A stretch of DNA of 64,000 nt, taken from Desulforapulum sp034007745 (GTDB lineage Bacteria > Desulfobacterota > Desulfobacteria > Desulfobacterales > Desulfobacteraceae). Made by a program: the position numbers and the translations under genes. Below, one piece after another: positions 41,997 through 51,424 of this stretch. A model generated the notes under the pieces. The model was not told the DNA's origin. It saw only the letters and a list, made by a program, of their open reading frames with translations, and searched no databases. How positions within the stretch are numbered: the first letter of the stretch is position 1; each line of letters starts with the position of its first letter. The DNA is taken from assembly GCA_034007745.1 (NCBI GenBank), contig JAVEQI010000007.1:40312-104311 (forward strand). Reading direction: 5' to 3'.

Positions 41997-44087
41997 TCAT
42001 CCCACTTCAATATGTTCGAGAAAGGTCTGCTCATCCATGACTGTAACGCCAAGGGAGATGGCTTTGGCAAGTTTGCTGCCTGAAGATTCACCGGCCACGA
42101 GGATGTCCGTGTTTTTGGTGACGCTTGACCCAACCCTGGCACCTTGTTGTTCAAGGCGTTGTTTGGCCACAGACCGGGTCATCGTGCTAAGTGTGCCGGT
42201 CAGCACCACCCTCTTTTCATTGAAGAACGAGGCCCCAGGCCCATCCTCCTGTTTCACTGGTCCTTGGTCTTCAACTACCACACCATTTTCCATCATCCGA
42301 TCAATGGTTGCCCGGTTCTCCTGATTGGCAAAGAATGCCACAATCGACTCTGCGGTCTTGGGCCCGATCCCTTCAACGGCACTGAGCTCTTCTCCGATCG
42401 CCTTTACCAGGGCGTCAAGGGTCAGGAAGGTGTTGCTAAGGACAAGGGCCGCTGATTCTCCGGTATGATCCATGCCAAGGGCAAAGAGAAACCGCCTTAA
42501 CGGTATGCTTTTTGAGTCTTCGATGGCCTTAACAATGTTTGCCGCAGATTTTTCGCCCATACGATCCATTGCCGCAAGGGTTGGCCGGTCCAGGGTGAAA
42601 AGATCGGCAAACGAGGCTACAAGACCGCGATCCACAAGCTGTTCAATGAGCTTTTTACCGAGGCCATCCATGTCAAATCCACCCTTGGAGACAAAATGGG
42701 TGAGCCTCTGCTTTAACTGGGCCTTACACGAGGCGTTGATGCATTTAACTGCGGCTTCGTTACCAAACCGCCTCACAATGCTCCCGCACACTGGACAATG
42801 GGTCGGCATGGCAAAGACTATTTCCTGACCGGTTCTTTTCGACTTTACGGGCTTGATCACCTGGGGAATGACATCTCCTGCCCTTTTCACAATAACCGTG
42901 TCATTGATTCTGATATCCTTGTTTTGGATTTCGTCCTGGTTGTGAAGGCTTGCCCTTGACACCATGACCCCGCCGATGTTCACAGGTTCCAGGATTGCCA
43001 CCGGGGTAAGGGTTCCGGTCCTGCCCACCTGGACGATTATGTCTTTGATTACGGTTGTCTCCTCCAGGGCGGGAAACTTGTATGCAATGGCCCAGCGCGG
43101 GCTCCTTGCCTTGGTTCCAAGACGCTCCTGGGCCGAAAGATCATCAATCTTGATAACCATGCCGTCAATCTCGTAGGCGAGATTCCGGCGCAAACCATAA
43201 AGGACCTTGAACCGTTCAAGCACCTGGGCGAGGGTCAGGCGGGTCTCTATCAAAGGGCTGATTCTAAACCCGAGAATTTTCAGCGCTTCCAAGAGTCCGG
43301 AATGGGAATCTATGTTGAAATTATCGATGAGATCCTGTGCAAGCCCGACACCATAAACAAAGATCTCCAGGGGTCTCTTTGCCGTAATCCTGGAATCCAG
43401 CTGGCGCAGCGACCCTGCCGCCGCATTCCTGGGATTGGCAAACAAGGATTCTCCAGCCTCCAGGCGTTTTTTGTTCAAAGCTTCAAAATCCCCGGCATTG
43501 ATGATAACCTCTCCCCTTACCTCAAGAATTTCCGGGACTTTTCCCCTGTCAGTCGGATTTAGCTTCAGAGGAACAGAGGATATTGTCCTCACATTGTCGG
43601 TGATCACCTCGCCCATTGTGCCGTCGCCCCGGGTCAAGGCAAGGGTCAGGCTTCCATTTTCATATCTCAGTTCCACAGCCACCCCGTCGAACTTAGGCTC
43701 CACGGTATAGCGGATATCCCCATGGCTGAGCTCTTCGGTGTTTAAAATTCTGGCTGCCCTGTTATGGAAATCTATCACATCCTGGTCGTTAAAGGCGTTG
43801 TCAAGGCTCTGCATGGGAATGGTATGCCGGGCCGTCTCAAAGGAGGTCAAGGCCTTTGCCCCGATTCTTAGTGTCGGGGAATCGGGGGTTGAAAGCCCGG
43901 GGAACCGGGTCTCAATCTCCATGAGGCGCTGCATCATCCTGTCGTATTCGGCATCGGAGATTACAGGGGCATCCATCCCATGATAGCGGATGTTGTGGTG
44001 ATGGAGCTCCTTCTGGAGTCTTGCGGCCTCTTTTTTGAACTCCTCAAATGATGGTTCTGGTGGCGATGGTGAAGATGGTTCGGTCAT
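41997..44087 (-). CDS. ligA: NAD-dependent DNA ligase
   Basis: The 696-residue LigA has, in order: an Ia domain with HHHNIRYHGMDAPVISDAEYD; the adenylation site VEPKFDGVAVELRYENG, whose Lys carries AMP; the OB fold (KSPRWAIAYKFPALE-like segment); the zinc finger CPVCGSIVRRFG...CINASC; helix-hairpin-helix repeats (AVEGIGPKTAESIVAFF); and a C-terminal BRCT domain (RVVLTGTLSTMTRSVAKQRL). It seals nicks in replication and repair. It overlaps the phosphorylase gene upstream by 4 nt and converges on yebG. Confidence 0.97.
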   Translation of the reverse strand: MTEPSSPSPPEPSFEEFKKEAARLQKELHHHNIRYHGMDAPVISDAEYDRMMQRLMEIETRFPGLSTPDSPTLRIGAKALTSFETARHTIPMQSLDNAFNDQDVIDFHNRAARILNTEELSHGDIRYTVEPKFDGVAVELRYENGSLTLALTRGDGTMGEVITDNVRTISSVPLKLNPTDRGKVPEILEVRGEVIINAGDFEALNKKRLEAGESLFANPRNAAAGSLRQLDSRITAKRPLEIFVYGVGLAQDLIDNFNIDSHSGLLEALKILGFRISPLIETRLTLAQVLERFKVLYGLRRNLAYEIDGMVIKIDDLSAQERLGTKARSPRWAIAYKFPALEETTVIKDIIVQVGRTGTLTPVAILEPVNIGGVMVSRASLHNQDEIQNKDIRINDTVIVKRAGDVIPQVIKPVKSKRTGQEIVFAMPTHCPVCGSIVRRFGNEAAVKCINASCKAQLKQRLTHFVSKGGFDMDGLGKKLIEQLVDRGLVASFADLFTLDRPTLAAMDRMGEKSAANIVKAIEDSKSIPLRRFLFALGMDHTGESAALVLSNTFLTLDALVKAIGEELSAVEGIGPKTAESIVAFFANQENRATIDRMMENGVVVEDQGPVKQEDGPGASFFNEKRVVLTGTLSTMTRSVAKQRLEQQGARVGSSVTKNTDILVAGESSGSKLAKAISLGVTVMDEQTFLEHIEVG

Positions 44088-44932
44088 TGGTCTCTCTTGA
44101 AAAGATTGTGGTAATCAGAAGACTCATATCTTGAAAGATTGAGGACAAGGTCTGAAACTTGTTTTCTTGCCGATTTAAACTGTTTTGATTTAAACCCCGG
44201 CTTCCAGGTCAAGGTGGAAAGTTCATCGGACACAACCAGAATTGCGACGATTTTCACATCTCGAAAACGAGCAACTGCAAAGAGGGCTGCACACTCCATA
44301 TCGACACCAACCGCCCCCATATCCCTGAAAAATTCGATTTTGCGGGGAGTTTCCCGATAGATGGCGTCCGTGGTCCAGACTGTTCCGGATTTAAATGGAA
44401 CCTTTCTCTTACGCAGCTCATTGTAAAGCAGGGTCTTAAGATCTGGATCAGGCAGGATCAAAGGGAAATCCCCGCCTGTTTCCATGTAGTTTCTCGAGGT
44501 GCCCTCGTCTCCCAGACCTGCCTCCACAACAAGGATGTCGCCAATGGCAAGATCGGCTGAAATGGATCCGCACCAGCCAAAGACAAATATGGTTCCGGCC
44601 CCCCTGGCAATGAGGTTTTCCAGCACCATGGCGGCATAGGGCGCACCCATGTGGGGGCCGGAGAACATGGCTCCCGTTTTTGATTGAGTGAAAACAGACC
44701 CCATGAACAACGGCCGGCAGGTGCCGGCCCCTGCCTGGGATTTAAGATGGTCAAAATCCGGGGAGGTACTCACCATGACTGCCACCCCGTTTGATTCAGG
44801 GCCTTTTCCCATCCCCCGGGACCCTGCTGCCCCATGGGACTTAATTCCATGGGGAGCAACCTTACGGGGGGAGGTCCGACAGGGTGATATTACTGCCTCA
44901 TCATTCAGGTCCGACCAGGTCGGAAAGCTCAT
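44084..44932 (-). CDS. Nucleoside phosphorylase / nucleosidase family protein
   Basis: The 282-residue protein of the PNP/UDP phosphorylase fold has FSGPHMGAPYAAMVLENLIA, FGWCGSISADLAIGDILVVE and AVGVDMECAALFAVARFR, where the Met-Glu pair grips the ribose. It ends with VVSDELSTLTWKPGFKS. It resembles uridine-phosphorylase-like and futalosine/MTA nucleosidase relatives; the base it acts on cannot be told. The start at 44932 lies 32 nt inside the upstream small gene, so a later start is possible. Its stop overlaps ligA. Confidence 0.85.
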   Translation of the reverse strand: MSFPTWSDLNDEAVISPCRTSPRKVAPHGIKSHGAAGSRGMGKGPESNGVAVMVSTSPDFDHLKSQAGAGTCRPLFMGSVFTQSKTGAMFSGPHMGAPYAAMVLENLIARGAGTIFVFGWCGSISADLAIGDILVVEAGLGDEGTSRNYMETGGDFPLILPDPDLKTLLYNELRKRKVPFKSGTVWTTDAIYRETPRKIEFFRDMGAVGVDMECAALFAVARFRDVKIVAILVVSDELSTLTWKPGFKSKQFKSARKQVSDLVLNLSRYESSDYHNLFKRDQ

Positions 44933-45158
44933 CCTTTACCTCGTCTATTATATCGTAGATCCACATGACATCTTCGATACTCAGCCTGCCAGCCTTGGAT
45001 GGCGCACGATCTGTGCCATCTTTTTTCTTTAACACCCTGGGACCGATCTGAAGCTTTGGTTCGCCCTCGGCATACTGGTGTATGGATAGAATCAACCCGG
45101 TTTCTTCACACTTCCACTCGTTTAATTTCTTGTCCTTTTCAGGATCATAACCTGCCAT
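44901..45158 (-). CDS. Small hypothetical protein
   Basis: The 85-residue protein reads MAGYDPEKDKKLNEWKCEET and GLILSIHQYAEGEPKLQIGP, ending LSIEDVMWIYDIIDEVKDEL then SDLVGPE. It has a good AGGAGG ribosome site before the ATG and lies in the same transcript as glyS and the phosphorylase. There are no membrane segments. The compact beta-then-helix composition looks like a real small domain. I do not recognise the family. Confidence 0.7.
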   Translation of the reverse strand: MAGYDPEKDKKLNEWKCEETGLILSIHQYAEGEPKLQIGPRVLKKKDGTDRAPSKAGRLSIEDVMWIYDIIDEVKDELSDLVGPE

Positions 45159-45178
45159 GATACCTCCTTAGCATCAAT

Positions 45179-47248
45179 TTATAGTTGAGAAAAATCCGCA
45201 ATGTTGCTGAACAAACCAGCAACCGATGAAAGCAAGGCCATGCGGTTCGTCCGAATTGCAGGATCTTCCGCCATGACCATAACATCATCAAAGAGCTGAT
45301 CCACATGGGGACGAAGGGTTGAAATTTCTTTCAAGGCCGCAGGATAGTCCCTGGCCTTAATGGATTGCTCCACCCTGATGCTCACCTGGCGACATTCCCG
45401 GTCAAGGATTTTTTCCGCATTGCTGTTAAAAAGATTGACGTTTACCAGGGTTTTTTCGTCTGCACTGCCTTTTTTAAGAATGTTACCCACCCGCTTGAAC
45501 GAGGTTGAGATCGGCTCAAAATCAGGTTCCTGCCTCAGGATATCAAGGGCCTTGACCCGGAGAAAGGCGTCGGGCACATTATAGAACGGAACGGCCAGGG
45601 CTGCATTGACAGCCTCCCTTGAGAATCCCTGATCCACAAGCATATTTGTCATCCTGGCCTTGAGGAAGTCAAGAATCCTGGTTGAGATCTCATGTTTTTT
45701 GCCGGGGTCTGTCTGGTAAAAGGAAACCCCTTTTAGAACAAACCTTCGAAGGGAAAAATCAAACCCAGCCTCAAGCATTATCTGGAGAATCCCAATGGAC
45801 TGACGTCTCAGGGCATAGGGATCTGAGGCGCCCGTGGGGATAAGATTAGCTGAGAAACAGCCACAAAGAGTATCTATCTTGTCGGCCAGGGCCAGGATTT
45901 TTCCCGTGGGAGTATGGGGCAGATCGCCTCCGGAACAGACGGGCCGATACTGCTCTTCAATGGCCGATGCCACCTCTTCATCTTCCCCGCCCTTCAGGGC
46001 ATACACCCGCCCTATTGTACCCTGGAGCTTTGTGAACTCGATGACCATCTGGCTGACAAGGTCGGCCTTGGAAATCCTCGCTGCCCGCATGGCCCGTTGC
46101 TTCAACTCATCATCCCCGTTGACAAGATCGGTAAGGCTCTCGGACAGGACTACAAGACGTTCGGTCTTTTCATACAGGGAGCCAAGGCTTGCCTGGAAAG
46201 TAACGGCCTTGAGTTTTTCCACAAAATCGTCCATGGTCGACTCAAGATCCACATGGAAAAAGAACCGGGCATCGGCTAACCTTGCCCGGATAACCCTGCC
46301 ATGGCCCTTTGCCACGACATCCATGTCCCTTGCCCTTGTGTTGTTGACGGCAATGAAGCAGGGCATGAGTTTACCGGCCCTGCTGGTCAGGGAAAAGTAC
46401 TTCTGATGTTCCCGCATGGCGGTGATAAGCACCTCGTCGGGAAGCTCCAGAAAGACCTCGTCAAAATGACCGACCACAGGATAGGGATATTCCACAAGAT
46501 TGTTCACAATATCCACAAGCTCCTCATCCTCCAGGATGAGAGCATTGACCCCGTCGGCAGCGGCCTTGATCTCCTCCTTAAGAATGGTCTTTCGCTCTTT
46601 CATGTCCGCAACTACACCCGCCGTTCTAAGCGTGTCAAGATAGGCGTCCGCAGATTCAAGTTCGAGACGTCCGGGTGCCATGAACGAATGACCAAACACA
46701 AACGATGAAGAGGTAATGTCGCCCACGGTAAAGTTGAGAACCTTCTCGCCCAGAAGGGCCGTAAGGGATATAATGGGCCTTGCAAAAGTGACATCGAGAC
46801 TTCCCCAGCGCATGCTCTTGGGCGAGGGAATGGCCTGGATCAGCCCGGGCAGCAGCTTCTCAAGAATGGCTGCGGAGGGGAGACAACGCTCCTGGATGAC
46901 AGCACTGAGATAGGGGCCCTTGCCCTTGTCCACAATGACGATCTCTTCAGGGGTTATCCCGGCCTTTTCGGCAAACTTGACCCCTGCAAGGGTGAGTTTG
47001 CCGTCCTTGTCAAAGCCGATGCGCTGGGGAGGCCCCATGAGTGTTGTCTCGCTCGGGGCCTGGCTCGCCTCAACATCCTCGACCATCAAGGCAAGGCGAC
47101 GGGGGGTTCCAAAAACGGCTGTCCTGCCGTGACCGATTCTTGCCTCGGCAAGGGCCTTTGTCACCTGGTCTGAAAAAGCTGCAAGGGCCGGGGAAATATA
47201 TCCTGCCGGAATTTCCTGGGCACCGATTTCAATGAGTAAATTGTTCAT
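45179..47248 (-). CDS. glyS: Glycyl-tRNA synthetase beta subunit
   Basis: The 689-residue protein begins MNNLLIEIGAQEIPAGYISP and carries GHSFMAPGRLELESADAYLD, LPDEVLITAMREHQKYFSL and FIAVNNTRA. Near the C terminus it has the HD-type region (FSANLIPTGASDPYALRRQS) and the anticodon-binding end. It forms the alpha2-beta2 bacterial GlyRS with GlyQ; the beta subunit recognises tRNA-Gly. It overlaps glyQ by 4 nt. Confidence 0.97.
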   Translation of the reverse strand: MNNLLIEIGAQEIPAGYISPALAAFSDQVTKALAEARIGHGRTAVFGTPRRLALMVEDVEASQAPSETTLMGPPQRIGFDKDGKLTLAGVKFAEKAGITPEEIVIVDKGKGPYLSAVIQERCLPSAAILEKLLPGLIQAIPSPKSMRWGSLDVTFARPIISLTALLGEKVLNFTVGDITSSSFVFGHSFMAPGRLELESADAYLDTLRTAGVVADMKERKTILKEEIKAAADGVNALILEDEELVDIVNNLVEYPYPVVGHFDEVFLELPDEVLITAMREHQKYFSLTSRAGKLMPCFIAVNNTRARDMDVVAKGHGRVIRARLADARFFFHVDLESTMDDFVEKLKAVTFQASLGSLYEKTERLVVLSESLTDLVNGDDELKQRAMRAARISKADLVSQMVIEFTKLQGTIGRVYALKGGEDEEVASAIEEQYRPVCSGGDLPHTPTGKILALADKIDTLCGCFSANLIPTGASDPYALRRQSIGILQIMLEAGFDFSLRRFVLKGVSFYQTDPGKKHEISTRILDFLKARMTNMLVDQGFSREAVNAALAVPFYNVPDAFLRVKALDILRQEPDFEPISTSFKRVGNILKKGSADEKTLVNVNLFNSNAEKILDRECRQVSIRVEQSIKARDYPAALKEISTLRPHVDQLFDDVMVMAEDPAIRTNRMALLSSVAGLFSNIADFSQL

Positions 47249-48150
47249 TCTGACACCTTTCTTTCCTGTTTGGCAGGTTTATTCAAGAGCGGATGGCCCA
47301 TCTCTTCACGCTGGGCCACATATGCCGTTGAGCAGGCCCGGGCGATGTTTCTGATTCTCCCGATATACCCGGTACGTTCAGTCACGCTGATGGCTCCCCT
47401 TGCATCCAGAAGGTTAAAGGTGTGGGAGCACTTCAGGCAGAACTCATAGGCGGGCAGTACCAGCCCATGTTTAATGATGCGGAGGGCCTCTGACTCGTAT
47501 TTATTGAAAAAATCAAACAAAATTTCAGTATCTGCCACCTCGAAGTTATAGGTGGACTGCTCGACCTCCTGGCGGTGGTAAACATCCCCATAGGTTATGG
47601 TGTCGTTCCACTTTAGATCGTACACGGAATCAACGCCCTGGAGATACATGCACAGCCGTTCAAGCCCATAGGTGAGCTCAACAGACACGGGTTTGAGCTC
47701 AATGCTGCCGGCCATCTGGAAGTAGGTGAACTGGGTCACCTCCATGCCGTCGAGCCACACCTCCCATCCAAGGCCCGAGGCCCCGAGGGTTGGGGACTCC
47801 CAGTCGTCCTCTACAAACCTGATGTCATGATCCATGGGATCGATACCAAGCTTTTTAAGGCTCTCTATGTAGAGTTCCTGGATGTCCGGCGGGGAGGGTT
47901 TCATGATCACCTGGTACTGATAATAGTGCTGAAGCCGGTTCGGGTTTTCGCCATAGCGTCCGTCCGTTGGCCGCCTTGACGGCTGGACATAGGCTACCTT
48001 CCAGGGTTCAGGGCCCAATGCCTTTAAAAGGGTGGTGGGATGGAAGGTCCCGGCACCGACCTCTGTGTCGTAGGATTGGATGAGCACACAACCCTTTTCG
48101 GCCCAGAAATTTTGAAGTGTCAAAATAACGTCTTGAAAATTCATTTTCAC
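47245..48150 (-). CDS. glyQ: Glycyl-tRNA synthetase alpha subunit
   Basis: The 301-residue class II catalytic subunit has MNFQDVILTLQNFWAEKGC, the motif TEVGAGTFHPTTLLKALGPE, then YVQPSRRPTDGRYGENPNRL and TYGLERLCMYLQGVDSVYDL. It activates glycine with ATP. The start is ATG at 48150, 8 nt after the GHMP kinase stop. glyS follows with overlap. Confidence 0.98.
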   Translation of the reverse strand: MKMNFQDVILTLQNFWAEKGCVLIQSYDTEVGAGTFHPTTLLKALGPEPWKVAYVQPSRRPTDGRYGENPNRLQHYYQYQVIMKPSPPDIQELYIESLKKLGIDPMDHDIRFVEDDWESPTLGASGLGWEVWLDGMEVTQFTYFQMAGSIELKPVSVELTYGLERLCMYLQGVDSVYDLKWNDTITYGDVYHRQEVEQSTYNFEVADTEILFDFFNKYESEALRIIKHGLVLPAYEFCLKCSHTFNLLDARGAISVTERTGYIGRIRNIARACSTAYVAQREEMGHPLLNKPAKQERKVSE

Positions 48151-48158
48151 TCTCTCTT

Positions 48159-49196
48159 TTAGCTTATTATAATTCCAATTGGATCAATTTTTGTGTTTAA
48201 CAGATCTGCCCCTGGGTCCTGTTCCATAATATCGAGCCAGTCGGCCTTTAAATCCGCAAGTTCCCTGCCTGTGCCCATGGCCCAGATGCATCCGCCCCCG
48301 CCGGCACCTGTGAACCTTGCGCCGCAGAAATTTGCTGCTGCCCGCTCAAACAGCCGGATGCCGGTTTTATCCAGCACATCCGGCGTCATTTCAAGTCTCA
48401 ACAGAGTCTCCTGGTTCATCAACCGGCCCGCAAGGGCATAATCCTTTTTTGTGACGGCTGCGGCAAACTCTTCGGTAAGCCGGGCAATCTCCCGCCAGAT
48501 CCTGCGATTGCCGCCGGTAAGAAAACCCTGTACCCATCGGCCGTTGATATCCTTTGACTCATGGGGATTGCCACAGTACGCCACCAGAAGATGGGGGTCA
48601 AGTTCGCCCGGCTCAAAGTTAAGGAGGAGATTTTTCCGCACAAACAAGGGCCCGTTCTGACCAAGCTTCCAATACCACTGGTTCACCCCGCCAAAGGATG
48701 CGGCAAGCTGATCCTGGGCTCCGCAGACAACACCTGCAACGCTCGCTTCAAGGCAGTGGGCCTCCATGGCAATGGCACCGGGATCAACGGGGCGTCCCTG
48801 GACCGCATAAAAAGCCGCAATAATGGCAACGGCGGCGGAAGATGAGCCGCCAAGGGCGCTTCTCGGCGGTGATGCGGAGTCTATCTGGATGTGAACGCCC
48901 CGGGCATTAAAATAGGCGGCACAGGCAAACATCAACCCCATGGGATGGTTGAACGGAGCCTCGTCGGCATCGAACTCGGCGGACTCAAACCCCCTGGAAG
49001 AGATCCTTATCCGCCCCCGGGTCCAGGCAGAAAGGGTTACTGTGGTCCTAAGATCAACGGCCATATTCACCGTGGATGGGTTTATTTGATAAAGGGGAAT
49101 ATAAAAGGTGGCAAGATCAAGGGTGCCTCCAAAATCTATTCTGCAGGGAACACTCGCCCTGACCCCATGATGTTCAAGCAGCTTCTGATAGTTCAC
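48159..49196 (-). CDS. GHMP-family kinase
   Basis: The 345-residue small-molecule kinase has an N-terminal RASVPCRIDFGGTLDLATFY substrate region. The GHMP phosphate loop is PPRSALGGSSSAAVAIIAAF and motif 3 is FTGAGGGGCIWAMGTG near the C terminus. The family includes galactokinase, mevalonate kinase and heptose kinases; the GG-D start resembles sugar or heptose kinases, but the substrate is unknown. It sits between recO (4-nt overlap) and glyQ, an unusual place for such an enzyme. Confidence 0.85.
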   Translation of the reverse strand: MNYQKLLEHHGVRASVPCRIDFGGTLDLATFYIPLYQINPSTVNMAVDLRTTVTLSAWTRGRIRISSRGFESAEFDADEAPFNHPMGLMFACAAYFNARGVHIQIDSASPPRSALGGSSSAAVAIIAAFYAVQGRPVDPGAIAMEAHCLEASVAGVVCGAQDQLAASFGGVNQWYWKLGQNGPLFVRKNLLLNFEPGELDPHLLVAYCGNPHESKDINGRWVQGFLTGGNRRIWREIARLTEEFAAAVTKKDYALAGRLMNQETLLRLEMTPDVLDKTGIRLFERAAANFCGARFTGAGGGGCIWAMGTGRELADLKADWLDIMEQDPGADLLNTKIDPIGIIIS

Positions 49197-49990
49197 CCGG
49201 CCTCCCTTATTCGCCTCAAAAACAGGAGACTGTTAACCTCCCGGCCAAGGTGACAGGGAATAAACGACTCAAGAAGACTCTCGCCCTCCCTCACAGCATT
49301 GGGGGAGAACCTGAGCCTGTCGGCCCGGCTTAGATCTGAATTGTTGATCCAGAGGAGCTGCTTCAGGGTTCCCCTGGACACGGTGACACCATGACACCCC
49401 CGGCCCTCCGCACCCAGCCTGCCTGCCCGCCTGCATCGGTCGCAGACAAGGCTCCCCTGGGAAAAATCAAAGAAAACCCGCTGTTGAACAATATCATCAA
49501 GGGCTGTTGAACAGTTTCCGCAGGAGCTGAGATCAGGAGCCAGACCCGACAGATTCATAAACCGGATCTGAAACAAAAGGCTCAGGATTTCTTTGTCCAT
49601 GGTGCTCTGATCAAGGGCCTTAAGCACGTAAAAGAGAAGATTGTAGAGCTCCTCCTGCTGCTTGCCCTCTTCGGTGGAAAAATTGATCAGCTCAAGCCAG
49701 TAGCAGGCATAGCCGGTTTTCACGACACTGGTCCTGATCTTTGCAAAGGGATGGCACAGATCCACAAGGTTGAGCAGCGGCAGGGCATCTTTGCGCCTTG
49801 GCCACGTACACTCGAGGTTCATGACGGAAAAGGGCTCAAGGGCTCCGGCAAACCGTTTAACGCTTTTTCTGGCATTCTTTGCTATCACCGAAATTCTGCC
49901 CATGGCGGTGGTAAAATAGGTCACGATCAGATCGTTATCTCCGTACTCAATCCTCTTGAGAATAATTCCATCTGTGGAAAAACCGGACAT
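49193..49990 (-). CDS. recO: DNA repair protein RecO
   Basis: The 265-residue protein from the ATG at 49990 (MSGFSTDGIILKRIEYGDND) has an N-terminal OB fold (LIVTYFTTAMGRISVIAKNA) and a helical C-terminal part. The zinc site is CGNC, then CDRC (about residues 165-195). RecO loads RecA with RecF and RecR at gaps. A start 30 nt earlier would overlap mgtE by 26 nt and is not preferred. Confidence 0.93.
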   Translation of the reverse strand: MSGFSTDGIILKRIEYGDNDLIVTYFTTAMGRISVIAKNARKSVKRFAGALEPFSVMNLECTWPRRKDALPLLNLVDLCHPFAKIRTSVVKTGYACYWLELINFSTEEGKQQEELYNLLFYVLKALDQSTMDKEILSLLFQIRFMNLSGLAPDLSSCGNCSTALDDIVQQRVFFDFSQGSLVCDRCRRAGRLGAEGRGCHGVTVSRGTLKQLLWINNSDLSRADRLRFSPNAVREGESLLESFIPCHLGREVNSLLFLRRIREAG

Positions 49991-49994
49991 AGGC

Positions 49995-51359
49995 CTAAAT
50001 CTCGAGCAACGTGGTTGCAATCATGAAGTAACAGTACACACTGACGATGTCCACCGAGGTGGTGACAAAAGGCCCGGTTGCAACGGCAGGATCAATGTTT
50101 GCCTTTTGAAAGAGCATGGGGACGAGGGATCCCATCAAGGCAGCAACCGTCATGGAAGAGACCACGGCAAGTCCCACGGCAAAGGCAAGCTTCATGGCAA
50201 GGGGTTCGGTGTGAAATCTGACCTGGGCAACAATACCGATGAACACCCCGTAAACAACCCCAAGGATCAGCCCGATGGACAACTCCTTGAATACTACAGA
50301 CCACAGATCCCGGGTGCTGATTTTGCCCGTTGCAAGCCCTCGAACCACGATGGTCGACGACTGGGTGCCGATGTTACCGCCCATGCCCGTGATGACCGTA
50401 ATAAAGGCTGCAAGATAGGTAAATCTGGCAAGACTCTCCTCGAATCCGCTGATGATGAAAAAGGCACAGATACCTCCCAGAAAGCTGGTAAAGAGCCAGG
50501 GAAGACGAATCCTGGTTCCCCGGAGGATGGTCTGGGTCTCAATGTAATCGGCACCCACACCGGCCATTTTGAGGATGTCTCCGGTGGCCTCTTCGCTGAT
50601 GATGTCAATGACATCATCCACGGTGACAATACCCACGAGGCGGTTGTCGTTGTCCACAACCGGAACGGCCAGAAAATCGTACCTTGCCACAATGTTTGCA
50701 ACATCCTCACTGTCCGTATAGGTCTTGACCGATACGATATCCTTTGCCATGAATTCCTTGAGCGGTCGATCGGGCTGGACAACCACAAGCTGGCGCAGGG
50801 AGCTTACCCCCACGAGCCTGCCGTACTCGTCGATCACATAGACATAAAAGGGCATCTCGACATCCAGGAACTCGTTTTGGAGAGCTGTAATCACGTCTTT
50901 TGCGCACATGTCCTCCTTGAGGGCGATGAAATCAGGCATCATGATGCTGCCCGCTGTATCCTCCTTATAGCTCATGAGGTGCTCGACCTCCAGGGAGTCT
51001 TCTTTTTTCATCTTCTGGAGAATCTCGTCGGCGGTTCCTTCATTGAGCCTTCCAAGGAGTTCAGCCGCATCATCTGCCGGCATCTGCTCAAACAGCTTGA
51101 CAAGGTCGTCAAGGGGCAGAATCTTCACAAAATCTACAAATGTGGCCTCTTCAAGTTCCGTCAGGAGAACGACCTTTTTATCAAGATCCTTGATGAGATT
51201 AAAAAGGGTCTGCATGCCCACTGGGGTCAACTCTCTGAAAACAATGGAAAGATCCGCCGCATGGGTCTTCCGCACAATGTTTTGCAAAGATTTTGTGGCC
51301 CCCCGCCTCAAGAGCCGTTTGATGCTTTCCAACAGTATTTCATTTCGATCCCTAGTCAT
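49995..51359 (-). CDS. mgtE: Magnesium transporter MgtE
   Basis: The 454-residue channel has three parts. The N-terminal superhelical domain reads LDDLVKLFEQMPADDAAELL. Tandem CBS domains follow, with MMPDFIALKEDMCAKDVITA and VDNDNRLVGIVTVDDVIDII. Five transmembrane helices include the pore motif ITGMGGNIGTQSSTIVVRGL. The cytosolic part senses Mg2+ and closes the pore. It lies 66 nt downstream of the surA-like gene. Confidence 0.96.
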   Translation of the reverse strand: MTRDRNEILLESIKRLLRRGATKSLQNIVRKTHAADLSIVFRELTPVGMQTLFNLIKDLDKKVVLLTELEEATFVDFVKILPLDDLVKLFEQMPADDAAELLGRLNEGTADEILQKMKKEDSLEVEHLMSYKEDTAGSIMMPDFIALKEDMCAKDVITALQNEFLDVEMPFYVYVIDEYGRLVGVSSLRQLVVVQPDRPLKEFMAKDIVSVKTYTDSEDVANIVARYDFLAVPVVDNDNRLVGIVTVDDVIDIISEEATGDILKMAGVGADYIETQTILRGTRIRLPWLFTSFLGGICAFFIISGFEESLARFTYLAAFITVITGMGGNIGTQSSTIVVRGLATGKISTRDLWSVVFKELSIGLILGVVYGVFIGIVAQVRFHTEPLAMKLAFAVGLAVVSSMTVAALMGSLVPMLFQKANIDPAVATGPFVTTSVDIVSVYCYFMIATTLLEI

Positions 51360-51424
51360 CTTTCACCGCCTCTTTTTGCAAGCTTGAACATCAGATCATT
51401 CGTTCTCGAGCCTCACCTTGAGCA

